Positions 1 to 6,748 of a DNA stretch of 64,000 nt are shown here, in pieces. Within the stretch, counting starts at the first letter, position 1; each line of letters starts with the position of its first letter. The notes under the pieces were generated by a model, which saw only the letters and a list, made by a program, of their open reading frames with translations, had not been told where the DNA came from and did not search any database. This stretch comes from Lachnospiraceae bacterium UBA3820 (lineage in GTDB: Bacteria > Bacillota > Clostridia > Lachnospirales > Lachnospiraceae), in contig DFDU01000009.1 in the NCBI GenBank assembly GCA_002369325.1, positions 1 to 64,000 of the forward strand, read 5' to 3'. Both the position numbers and the translations under genes were made by a program.

Positions 1-21
1 AATAATTTCCTGAGTTGTCAT
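1..21 (-). CDS. rplL: 50S ribosomal protein L7/L12, N-terminal fragment
   Basis: Only the first seven codons are in the window (MTTQEII), read leftwards off the edge. They match the usual start of bacterial L7/L12, and the position directly after rplJ is the standard order of the rplJL operon. A strong SD (AGGAGG) lies about 8 bases before the ATG. L7/L12 forms the ribosomal stalk that recruits translational GTPases, binding to the C-terminal helix of L10. The 118-base rplJ-rplL gap shows no clear terminator. Confidence 0.85.
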
Positions 22-139
22 TTTATATTTCCTCCTGATTTTCAAAATTGTATGAACGAATTATTATCGATCATCTGTTAATCGTTTCATTTTACTTAAT
101 AAGGTTTAAGCATACCTTACATTTTCAATAAGCTTTGTA

Positions 140-628
140 TTAAGCTTCCTTTGCTTCTGCAATCTGCTTAATAACACGAGCAAAGTTTGTAATAGGTGAC
201 TGAATACTTCCAAGGAACTTGGATATAAGTTCTTCTCTTGAAGGTATAGTAGCTATCTTTGAGATACCTGCTGCATCATAGTAAGTACCTTCAACAATAC
301 CTGCTTTGATTTCAAGTGCCGGATTCTCCTTTGCGAACTTAGCAAGAACTCTTGCTGCGGCTGTTGCATCAGTCTTTGATATTGCAACTGCTGTAGGTCC
401 CTCAAGGTTATCCTTGATTGAATCAAACTCAGTACCGTCAATAGCAAGCTTAACCATTGTATTCTTGTATACCTTGTAGATGATTCCTGCTTCTCTTAAT
501 GACTTACGAAGCTTTGTATCCTGCTCAACTGTAAGTCCACGGTAATCAACTAATACAACTGTCTTTGCATCATTGAGGCTTTCCTTGATTTCCTCAACTA
601 TAGGCTGTTTTAATTCTACCTTTGCCAA
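140..628 (-). CDS. rplJ: 50S ribosomal protein L10
   Basis: L10 anchors L7/L12 dimers to 23S rRNA at the base of the ribosomal stalk. The 162-residue product has the family's usual length and layout: a globular N-terminal domain with VVLVDYRGLTVEQ and KVYKNTMVKLA, both typical of L10, then an Ala/Lys/Glu-rich C-terminal helix for L7/L12 binding. The start codon is TTG (TTG GCA AAG, giving MAKVEL) with an AGGAGGTG SD about 8 bases upstream; no ATG fits as well. It is followed by rplL and preceded by a recognisable L10 leader with an attenuator hairpin and a promoter, so autoregulation by the L10-L7/L12 complex is expected. The identification is secure. Confidence 0.97.
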   Translation of the reverse strand: MAKVELKQPIVEEIKESLNDAKTVVLVDYRGLTVEQDTKLRKSLREAGIIYKVYKNTMVKLAIDGTEFDSIKDNLEGPTAVAISKTDATAAARVLAKFAKENPALEIKAGIVEGTYYDAAGISKIATIPSREELISKFLGSIQSPITNFARVIKQIAEAKEA

Positions 629-680
629 AGTTTTGCACCTCCTTATAATATTTGAAATGAAGCTGCAAATATATGCGAAA

Positions 681-711
681 GAAAAACTCTCGCGCTACGC
701 AGCACGAGAGT
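681..711 (-). terminator. Attenuator hairpin in the rplJ leader
   Basis: On the minus strand a 9-bp stem (CTCTCGTGC with GCGCGAGAG, one G-U pair) and a 6-base loop are followed by a T-rich run. It sits between the L10 leader and rplJ, about 55 bases before the rplJ SD. This is the expected position of a transcriptional attenuator that L10 binding could control. Confidence 0.8.
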
Positions 712-740
712 AAAAATACGTTAAATCATCTGACTTTACG

Positions 741-805
741 ATTCTTCCTCGGCAGGCGTTTACTCCTTATGCCTTACGGCACCTGCTGTCTACGGCAGCT
801 CATCG
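741..805 (-). promoter_or_regulatory. Ribosomal protein L10 leader RNA
   Basis: The minus strand carries the two conserved halves of the L10 leader: GCCGTAGACAGCAGGTGCC at about 780-797 and CGCCTGCCGAGG at 747-758, which pair through CAGCAGG/CCTGCCG. In the known family this kink-turn-containing RNA mimics the L10 site on 23S rRNA and lets the L10-L7/L12 complex repress its own operon. Its place between the promoter and rplJ agrees. Confidence 0.88.
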
Positions 806-812
806 AGTCGTA

Positions 813-841
813 TATTAACACAGAGCGGCAATCGTTGTCAA
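813..841 (-). promoter_or_regulatory. Sigma-A type promoter of rplJ-rplL
   Basis: TTGACA (836-841) and TTAATA (813-818) are separated by 17 bases on the minus strand. The predicted transcript start near 805 falls just at the 5' edge of the L10 leader. Confidence 0.8.
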
Positions 842-897
842 GAACATTTTATTTATTTTCTCAATATACTTTATTTATTTCCTTATTTCTTATTACT

Positions 898-1953
898 TTA
901 CACTTTATTCGTTTTTCCAATTACTATAAGTGTTTCATATCCACGGTCTCTTAATTCACGGCTTGCAATAAGTGCATTTTCGATACTGTCATAATTTCCT
1001 ACTCTTACCTGATACAAGCCTTCATCCTCATATATTGTAGAAGGATAACCGGAATTGATCAACTTATTCATCTGATACGAAGCCGACCCCATCGAACGAT
1101 ATATACCTGTTAAAAGCTGGTAATTACCCTCATTGTCGTTTTTTCCTGCAGGGACATCTTTTAAATAGCCTTCATAATTTGAACTGTCGGATATTCCATC
1201 TTCATCTTCACTAAACCTTACCGTTGCCTTTTCATCATCCAATTTGTCATAATCATTAATTTCCTTATCGTTTTTATTTACCGATATGTCACCGATCAAT
1301 GTATCCTCTGCCGAAATAGACTCCTCCACCTTTTCGGAAGAATTTACATTTTCAAATTTATTTTCAGCAAATACTGTTGTCACATTATTACTATCTTCAA
1401 ACGAACCGGCTTTCAATCCCGCTTCTCGAATGACATCATCAATACCGGCAGCAATCGCCATGGCCGTTTCGTCAAATTTACTGTCAAAGCGGTTATTGTC
1501 TTCATCATTATTTATAAATCCAACCTCAACAAGTATAGCAGGCATCTTCGTTCTTCTCAATACTGCAAGATTTGGTCTTTCGACAACATTTATATTTCTG
1601 TATCCGACTTTTTCAAGTTCATTGTTCACACTTCTTGCAAGATTTGCCTTAAGTCCCGCATCCTCATATACAAGTGTCTGAACACCTTTGTAAATATTTG
1701 GCTCCGGAGATGAATTTCTATGAATTGATACAAAAAGATTAGCATTGCTCTCATTTCCTATACGTGCTTTTTGAACCGGCGAGTCATACACATCCGTAGT
1801 TCTTGTATAATCAACTTCATAGCCCATTCCCGAGAGTATTTCTCCAACGGCAAGAGCAAGTTTCAGTGTGTCATCTTTTTCGAGTCTTCCATTGTAGGAA
1901 GCACCTCCGTCATATCCGCCGTGTCCGGCATCTACTATTATTTTATAAGCCAT
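898..1953 (-). CDS. N-acetylmuramoyl-L-alanine amidase (Amidase_3) with SPOR-like C-terminus
   Basis: Predicted zinc amidase that cuts the bond between MurNAc and the stem peptide of peptidoglycan. The Amidase_3 domain spans about residues 4-180: DAGHGG with His11, Glu26 in RLEKDD, His78 in VSIHRN as zinc ligands, and catalytic Glu143 in LVEVGF. An acidic, low-complexity linker (about 190-275) leads to a SPOR-like domain (about 280-351; GIYRSMGSA, YQVRVGNY), which in other proteins binds denuded glycan. The start is set at the ATG giving MAYKIIV, because AGGAAA lies 6 bases upstream; an in-frame ATG six codons earlier has no SD. No signal peptide or membrane segment is visible, which is odd for a wall enzyme. 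A separate terminator lies upstream, so it is probably transcribed alone. Confidence 0.88.
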   Translation of the reverse strand: MAYKIIVDAGHGGYDGGASYNGRLEKDDTLKLALAVGEILSGMGYEVDYTRTTDVYDSPVQKARIGNESNANLFVSIHRNSSPEPNIYKGVQTLVYEDAGLKANLARSVNNELEKVGYRNINVVERPNLAVLRRTKMPAILVEVGFINNDEDNNRFDSKFDETAMAIAAGIDDVIREAGLKAGSFEDSNNVTTVFAENKFENVNSSEKVEESISAEDTLIGDISVNKNDKEINDYDKLDDEKATVRFSEDEDGISDSSNYEGYLKDVPAGKNDNEGNYQLLTGIYRSMGSASYQMNKLINSGYPSTIYEDEGLYQVRVGNYDSIENALIASRELRDRGYETLIVIGKTNKV

Positions 1954-1981
1954 ATTATTTCCTAACATCATAATGGTCTTT

Positions 1982-1999
1982 TTACATTATATTATGTAA
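1982..1999. promoter_or_regulatory. Imperfect palindrome upstream of the amidase gene
   Basis: TTACAT and ATGTAA arms flank a TATAAT-like core read on the minus strand, about 30 bases before the amidase start. It could be an operator overlapping a -10 box; no convincing -35 box is visible. Confidence 0.3.
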
Positions 2000-2003
2000 T
2001 AGA

Positions 2004-2056
2004 CAAAAAAATGCACACTCCGGATATTGTCACTGCAACAAATCCGAAGTGTACAT
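2004..2056 (-). terminator. Rho-independent terminator after the nuclease gene
   Basis: On the minus strand an 11-bp stem with one mismatch (ACACTTCGGAT / ATCCGGAGTGT) is followed by seven T residues. It lies 15 bases after the stop of the nuclease gene and separates it from the amidase gene. Confidence 0.8.
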
Positions 2057-2070
2057 TGAATTTCAAATAC

Positions 2071-2913
2071 TTATTTTAATCTGCTTTCACCGTTTGAATA
2101 ATCTATTTCGATACCGGGCTGTACATTGTATATGAAAGCATTGAAAAATACACCCATTCCGTCATCTTCTACCGAGTAAGCTTCCATAAGCACTCCCGTA
2201 GCAAGAAGATTATCTCCTTTATAATAAGGTGTTACTCTGTACATGACATGATTACCGGTCTTTTCAACATATCGTGCAACCATATTTTCAAACGGAAGCA
2301 TTCCTTCCACGTTAAAATATTCCGTGCCTGTAATAAAATTTTTGACTTCGGTATTATTACCCGTAAGCTGATAATCAATCAAATGGCATCTGTTAAATAA
2401 ATAATCGCCTTCTATTTTTCCTTCGTATTTGGCTATATGCCAGCCGGTAGGCTTTATATCACCAGGTATTTCACTTCTCTCTGCCTGAGGTATAATGTCA
2501 ATTCCTATGCATGCCTCAACTTTACCGCATCTTCCAAGCTCATCAAATTCACTGAATCGTTCAAAGGATTCGGTTTTTAATTCATCCTTTGTGAAAAACG
2601 GCTCATTATAATTAATCTGTGCATATGGCTCATCAACATACTCGGGTACCTCTTCACCGTTGATTACTATGCCTGCTGTTGATACGGCATCAGCTGAAAA
2701 TGCTTCTTTACCGGAATCGATTTCATCTGAATCTGCCTGCATCTTTCCACCATCGTCCGCATCGGAACTTGAAGAAACGCTTTCGGTATCATTTGAACCT
2801 CTTTTTATCGTAAGCTTATCTTCGTCTTTTTTTCTTCCGGAAATGATAATAATTATAATATATGCTGCTATAACCAATATAATTATAGGTAAAAGTATTT
2901 TGATTTTTTTCAT
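2071..2913 (-). CDS. Membrane-anchored DNA/RNA non-specific endonuclease
   Basis: Predicted metal-dependent nuclease of the NUC1/EndA type. Residues 5-25 form one hydrophobic segment (Ile-rich), then GRKK, so the protein is anchored with its catalytic part outside. Residues 27-100 are acidic and Ser-rich, a likely spacer. The nuclease domain follows (about 115-275) with the motif YLFNRCHLIDYQLTG (His177 as general base) and a downstream EN pair near 209-210 for the metal. Streptococcal secreted DNases have the closely similar NRSHLIGYQL. The start is either ATG (chosen, 7 bases after GGAG) or the GTG one codon earlier, which is too close to the SD. Possible roles are nutrient DNA use, competence or defence; context does not decide. 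Confidence 0.82.
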   Translation of the reverse strand: MKKIKILLPIIILVIAAYIIIIIISGRKKDEDKLTIKRGSNDTESVSSSSDADDGGKMQADSDEIDSGKEAFSADAVSTAGIVINGEEVPEYVDEPYAQINYNEPFFTKDELKTESFERFSEFDELGRCGKVEACIGIDIIPQAERSEIPGDIKPTGWHIAKYEGKIEGDYLFNRCHLIDYQLTGNNTEVKNFITGTEYFNVEGMLPFENMVARYVEKTGNHVMYRVTPYYKGDNLLATGVLMEAYSVEDDGMGVFFNAFIYNVQPGIEIDYSNGESRLK

Positions 2914-2998
2914 CACTTTACTCCAACAGATAACAAATTACAGAAAATAACTATATGTAGTATTATACCCCCTTATATATACAAAATGCAATACTATC

Positions 2999-3027
2999 TT
3001 GTCGCATTTCTTAAATTATGATATAAT
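2999..3027 (+). promoter_or_regulatory. Promoter of the GH13 gene
   Basis: TTGTCG (2999-3004) and TATAAT (3022-3027) are separated by 17 bases on the plus strand, about 80 bases before the GH13 start codon. Confidence 0.7.
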
Positions 3028-3041
3028 CTTATAGTCTTATT

Positions 3042-3078
3042 ATATCCGTCTGAGATATTTTTATTTCAGAACGGATAT
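3042..3078 (+). promoter_or_regulatory. Hairpin in the 5' leader of the GH13 gene
   Basis: ATATCCGTCTGA pairs with TCAG-A-ACGGATAT: 12 bp with one bulged A and a 12-base AU-rich loop. It begins about 8 bases after the predicted transcript start and ends 30 bases before the ATG. It has no T-run, so it may be an operator dyad or an mRNA-stabilising stem, not a terminator. Confidence 0.5.
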
Positions 3079-3109
3079 TATCATTATATATAGCAAGGGG
3101 GAACTTAAT

Positions 3110-4420
3110 ATGTGGGCTTACGAAAGTGTTTTTTATCAAATCTATCCTTTGGGATTTTGCGGTGCTCCTTATGAAAATGACGGAGTATTGACTCATAGAA
3201 TTGAAAAGGTGAACGACTGGATTCCTCATATGAAGAAGCTCGGTATCAATGCAATTTATTTTTCACCGGTATTCGAATCCGATACACATGGTTACAATAC
3301 CAGAGATTATTCAAAAATAGATTGTCGTCTCGGTACCAATGAAGATTTCAAAAAGCTTTGTGACAATCTTCACGAAAACGGAATCAAGGTTGTTTTGGAC
3401 GGTGTATTTAATCATGTCGGAAGAGGCTTCTGGGCATTTCAGGATGTTCTTGAAAAGCGTTGGGACAGTCCTTACAAGGATTGGTTTCATATAAGCTTCG
3501 ACGGTAACTCTAATTACAATGACGGACTTTGGTATGAGGGCTGGGAAGGTAATTATGACCTTGTCAAGCTCAACTTACGCAATGAAGCCGTTATACAGCA
3601 TATTTTCGAAAATGTAAAAAAATGGATTGAAGAGTTTGACATAGACGGTCTTCGTCTTGACGTGGCATACTGTCTTGACCATGACTTCATCAGAAGGCTA
3701 AGAAGTCATTGCGACGGTCTAAAACAGGACTTTCTTTTACTCGGTGAGCTTTTACACGGCGATTACAATGTATTTGTAAATGACAGTATGCTTCACAGTG
3801 CAACAAACTATATGTGCTACAAGGGACTATATTCAAGCTTTAATTCCATGAATATGTTTGAAATCATTCACAGTCTCCTTCAGCAGTTCGGTCCGGAGGA
3901 ATGGACAAGATATAAAGGAAAGCATTTTCTTTCCTTCGTTGACAACCATGACGTAACAAGAGTGGCAAGCATTCTTACCAACAAGAATCATCTTCCGCTA
4001 ATTTACGCTCTTGCATTTGGTATGCCGGGATTTCCATGTATTTACTACGGTAGTGAATGGGGTGCCGAAGGTCGTAAAGAGGAAGGTGACCCATCATTAA
4101 GACGAAGCTATGATGCCCCGGAATGGAACGAGCTTACCGATTGGATTTCCAAGCTTGCTGAAGCAAAGAAAAACAGCAAAGCCCTTAACTACGGTGGTTT
4201 CCGTTCCGTGGTACTTACCAACCACCAATGTATCTTCGAGCGTAAGGTCGATGACGAACGTGTCCTTGTCGCCATCAATGCAAGCGATGCTCCTTACACC
4301 GCTCACTTTGATGCCGGTTGTGGAATGGCTGTCGACCTCATCACAGGCGAAAGCCACGACTTCGGTGGAGGTTCCGAACTTCCGCCATACAGCGCAGCCT
4401 TCTGGAAAATGGAACGTTAA
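3110..4420 (+). CDS. Cytoplasmic alpha-amylase family (GH13) enzyme
   Basis: Glycoside hydrolase family 13 (beta/alpha)8 enzyme, probably a maltodextrin-degrading or neopullulanase-like amylase. All four conserved regions are visible: DGVFNH (97-102), GLRLDVA with nucleophile Asp184, GELLHG with acid/base Glu213, and FVDNHD with transition-state Asp278. The domain starts directly at residue 1 (SVFYQIYP), so the N-terminal CBM34-type module of classical neopullulanases is absent. There is no signal peptide, so it acts on imported oligosaccharides. The ATG follows AAGGGGGAAC. The gene stands alone on the plus strand with its own promoter and a shared terminator. The exact substrate cannot be told from sequence; glgA at 41446 suggests the cell also makes glycogen. 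Confidence 0.9.
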   Translation: MWAYESVFYQIYPLGFCGAPYENDGVLTHRIEKVNDWIPHMKKLGINAIYFSPVFESDTHGYNTRDYSKIDCRLGTNEDFKKLCDNLHENGIKVVLDGVFNHVGRGFWAFQDVLEKRWDSPYKDWFHISFDGNSNYNDGLWYEGWEGNYDLVKLNLRNEAVIQHIFENVKKWIEEFDIDGLRLDVAYCLDHDFIRRLRSHCDGLKQDFLLLGELLHGDYNVFVNDSMLHSATNYMCYKGLYSSFNSMNMFEIIHSLLQQFGPEEWTRYKGKHFLSFVDNHDVTRVASILTNKNHLPLIYALAFGMPGFPCIYYGSEWGAEGRKEEGDPSLRRSYDAPEWNELTDWISKLAEAKKNSKALNYGGFRSVVLTNHQCIFERKVDDERVLVAINASDAPYTAHFDAGCGMAVDLITGESHDFGGGSELPPYSAAFWKMER

Positions 4421-4477
4421 AATTCTATTTCTCACACTAATATCGGTATCATATTGATTAATATACTGAACAAAGAA

Positions 4478-4502
4478 AACAGCACCATGGTGCTGTTTTT
4501 CG
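4478..4502. terminator. Bidirectional terminator between convergent genes
   Basis: Perfect 20-bp palindrome AACAGCACCATGGTGCTGTT followed by a T-run on the plus strand and preceded by an A-rich run. It lies between the GH13 stop (plus) and the nuclease-family stop (minus), so it can serve both. Confidence 0.85.
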
Positions 4503-4517
4503 TTTCTAATATAATTT

Positions 4518-5477
4518 TTACAATGCGGCAATTTTACTCATATTCTTTTTTGCCCACTCTTTTAATTCGTCCAATTCCTTTTGAAGTTTGGAATTCTTTT
4601 CTTTTTCCAGTTTTAGCTCATTATTTAAATCTCTTGTTTTCTCTTCAACTTCTTTTTTTGCCATGTCCTGCGCCATGTCCTGCGCCATGTCCTGCGCCAT
4701 ATCCTGTGCCATGTCCTGTGCCATGTCCTGTGCCATGTCCTTAGCCATATCTTCCGCCATATCTTTCAATGCATCTCTTATATATCCCATTCCATTCATC
4801 TCCTTCACATATTCTTCACTTACATTCAGTTTATAACTTAAGTCTATTACAGATTCAGCATTTAGTAAATCCTTTTCATCTTTAAGTTTGCCGGCTTCAT
4901 CATTTATCTTTATCAAATCTTTCTTCTCAAGTCCGGATGTCAGCTTATTTATCCATACATATGTATCAGCAAGCTCCTTCGTTACTATAATCTGCATATC
5001 TATATGATTCTTTCCTTTTATATGATATATACCTGACTTAAACCTTGTTATATCAAATCCGTTTTCGCCAAACCACTTTATAAGATTTCTTGGATAGCTG
5101 TTTCTTATAAACGATATCGTTATGTCATCTTCTGAAATCTTCTTTTCGTCATATGCCGCATACAGATATGCATATCCCATAGTACGCTGATACACCTTAA
5201 AATCAAGTGTATCTTTCGGACTTTTAAACTCAAAAAGGTTATGTTTCCTGAATATCGCACCCAGATCACTTTTTACCTTGATGCTGTCATTTACATTAAT
5301 AACAAGGAAATCTATACTGTTCGGTTTGGTATTTAAGTTATACTCTTTTTCGAATGTAAGATTTTCCTTGTCTTCTCTAAGTTCCAGTTCCATCGCTGCG
5401 CAAAATGCCGGATGATACTGATTCTTTTTCTTTTTTGTCGCTTGATTTTTTAAATCTTTTGACTCATCTTGTTTCAT
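4518..5477 (-). CDS. PD-(D/E)XK nuclease-like protein with DMAQ tetrapeptide repeats
   Basis: Resembles the Rpn/transposase-like PD-(D/E)XK proteins common in gut Clostridia, often present in many copies and usually called hypothetical. The core (about 45-180) shows SIDFLV with Asp56 and FEFKSP with Glu83-x-Lys85, a plausible nuclease signature. Residues about 245-285 are nine DMAx units (mostly DMAQ), encoded by nine 12-bp repeats at 4662-4769, then a charged coiled coil ending in KKNMSKIAAL. The start was chosen at MKQDES because AAGGAGGGAG lies just upstream; a longer start 10 codons earlier has no SD. Repeat-copy change would alter length without shifting frame. Transposition or recombination function is inferred from family resemblance only. 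Confidence 0.7.
   Translation of the reverse strand: MKQDESKDLKNQATKKKKNQYHPAFCAAMELELREDKENLTFEKEYNLNTKPNSIDFLVINVNDSIKVKSDLGAIFRKHNLFEFKSPKDTLDFKVYQRTMGYAYLYAAYDEKKISEDDITISFIRNSYPRNLIKWFGENGFDITRFKSGIYHIKGKNHIDMQIIVTKELADTYVWINKLTSGLEKKDLIKINDEAGKLKDEKDLLNAESVIDLSYKLNVSEEYVKEMNGMGYIRDALKDMAEDMAKDMAQDMAQDMAQDMAQDMAQDMAQDMAKKEVEEKTRDLNNELKLEKEKNSKLQKELDELKEWAKKNMSKIAAL
4662..4769. repeat. Nine tandem 12-bp repeats inside a coding region
   Basis: Nine in-frame units of the form CATGTCCTGYGC on the plus strand, encoding DMAx on the minus strand. The three units at 4662-4697 are identical, while those at the other end have diverged, suggesting recent expansion near the 3' end of the gene. Confidence 0.95.
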
Positions 5478-5507
5478 AAGCTCCCTCCTTCTCACAGGAG
5501 AAAACAA

Positions 5508-5777
5508 ATAAGAACCAGATATACTATCTTTTCTAATCGTATCCGAAATCCCCTGCTTTTATTTTTTTTATTTGGAAATAAAAGCACTTGAAATTTCAGA
5601 TAATACTTTGATATTTAGATTGAATAATTAATTATTTCTATTAAAAATAATTCTTATTGAAACCAATATGCTTTGGAAATATACTAACACGGTTTTCTAT
5701 TAAAATCAACAACATAAATACTAAATTTCCAGTTGAACAATACAACATTTTCAGTGAATCATATTGGTTAATGTAGA
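5508..5777. other. AT-rich non-coding stretch
   Basis: No convincing gene is seen here. An 11-bp hairpin lies at 5554-5586 (TGCTTTTATTT / AAATAAAAGCA) without a clear T-run outside the stem. The rest is AT-rich without a recognisable promoter for the nuclease-family gene. Confidence 0.5.
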
Positions 5778-5984
5778 TCACCGTTTCAATATTTTTATTA
5801 ATTCAACAATAAATACAATTGTAAGTACCGCAAATACGATACCGACTAAAAAAAACAAAGTTTCCAAAGTATCAAATAATTCTCCCCATTTATTAGTAGC
5901 CAGCTTAAATCCTACAAATAAACAGATTACCGATAAAAATAATGATGTAAATATTACAATTACTAATATATGATATTGTAACAT
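5778..5984 (-). CDS. Possible small two-helix membrane protein
   Basis: A 68-codon reading frame encodes two hydrophobic segments (about 5-27 and 40-63) separated by KLATNKWGELFD, and ends LIKILKR, a layout like many small membrane proteins of Firmicutes. Against it: no good SD is seen before the ATG, there is no identifiable family, and it lies in a repeat-rich stretch. I do not recognise it. It may be a real small gene, a decayed one, or chance. Confidence 0.3.
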   Translation of the reverse strand: MLQYHILVIVIFTSLFLSVICLFVGFKLATNKWGELFDTLETLFFLVGIVFAVLTIVFIVELIKILKR

Positions 5985-6142
5985 AATACGGCAGCTTTAT
6001 ACCAACCATTTTTTCTTAATATTATGAATAATCCGGCTAGAACACTTCAAATTAATCCTATTAATATTTATATTTTAAACAAGAAACTCCAAAGCTGATT
6101 TTTTAAATTTATCCATGCTCACTCCCGCCTATTTTTAAGAAT

Positions 6143-6326
6143 CTACTGTAATTTTGGCTTTTATCTCTAATTTTACAGTACTTTCAAGCTTATCTAAGCC
6201 TTTATTTGGCATTATCTACTGTAATTTTGACTTTTATCTCTTTTTTTACAGTAGTTGCAAGCTCATCCATGCCTTTTTCATGCAAAATTTACTGTAATTA
6301 TGGCTTTTTTCTCCATTTTTACAGTA
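6143..6326. repeat. 73-bp direct repeat, 2.5 copies, each with an internal dyad
   Basis: The block CTACTGTAATTTTGGCTTTT recurs at 6143, 6216 and 6289, an exact 73-base period. In each copy TACTGTAA is matched 37 bases on by its complement TTACAGTA (6144-6180, 6217-6253, 6290-6326). The 36-base stretches between dyads resemble each other (CAAGCTYATC), so the whole 73-bp unit was duplicated. The period is not a multiple of three, which argues against a protein repeat. No gene or mobile element explains it. Confidence 0.85.
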
Positions 6327-6477
6327 CCGGCTTATTTTCTTTAAGCTTTTCTATATCAACACATACTGTACATCCAAAGCTTATGCTCCCAAATATGTGA
6401 TAAACAAGCCCTCTCTTGTAACACGATCAGAGAAAACAAAGTTCAAACAACGCTGAAAGTGCTGCTTGAGCTTTGAG

Positions 6478-6722
6478 TGCAGAAACAGTATTGCAGAAAC
6501 AGTATATAGTATATATAACAATGCAACAGGCAGTTGTAATAACATTTGCATAATTTGTGTTAAATCAGCAATGAAAATTTGAATATATTCGCTTAGAAAC
6601 CGAAGTGTCTGAGTATAGCGAGTTTTCGGTTTCTTGCGAATATAGAAAATTTGAATGCCCTGATTTAGCAAATTATGTCAGTTATACAACTGCCTGTTGC
6701 ACTGTTATATATCGTTTCTGCA
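6478..6722. mobile_element. MITE-like inverted-repeat element downstream of polC
   Basis: Nearly the whole segment folds on itself. Left-end TGCAGAAAC...GCAACAGGCAGTTGT (6492 onwards) is complemented by ACAACTGCCTGTTGC...GTTTCTGCA (ending 6722), then CATAATTTG/CAAATTATG and TAAATCAG/CTGATTTA, and finally TATTCGC..AGAAACCGAA with TTCGGTTTCT..GCGAATA around a central loop near 6613-6630. The left end has a 14-bp tandem duplication (6478-6491 and 6492-6505). There is no transposase gene and no clear target-site duplication. A non-autonomous element is the best reading; a giant terminator hairpin for polC is an alternative, and both may hold. Confidence 0.6.
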
Positions 6723-6748
6723 TCCACCCATGCTGCGATGGGCAGGTA

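Noticed and set aside
4454..4744. Plus-strand ORF with PCPAPCPAP repeats
   Set aside because: It is the antisense reading of the DMAQ repeats of the minus-strand gene, has no SD and no domain.
5764..5973. Plus-strand ORF opposite the small membrane ORF
   Set aside because: Composition is rich in Asn/Thr/Ile with no hydrophobic pattern; the minus-strand reading is the more protein-like, though weak itself.
6143..6326. CRISPR-like spacing (37-bp repeats, 36-bp intervals)
   Set aside because: The intervals resemble each other, so the whole 73-bp unit is repeated. There are only three copies and no cas genes in the window.
6381..6671. 96-codon minus-strand ORF over the inverted-repeat element
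   Set aside because: It runs through the hairpin arms and loop, has no SD and no recognisable domain, so it looks like a chance frame.
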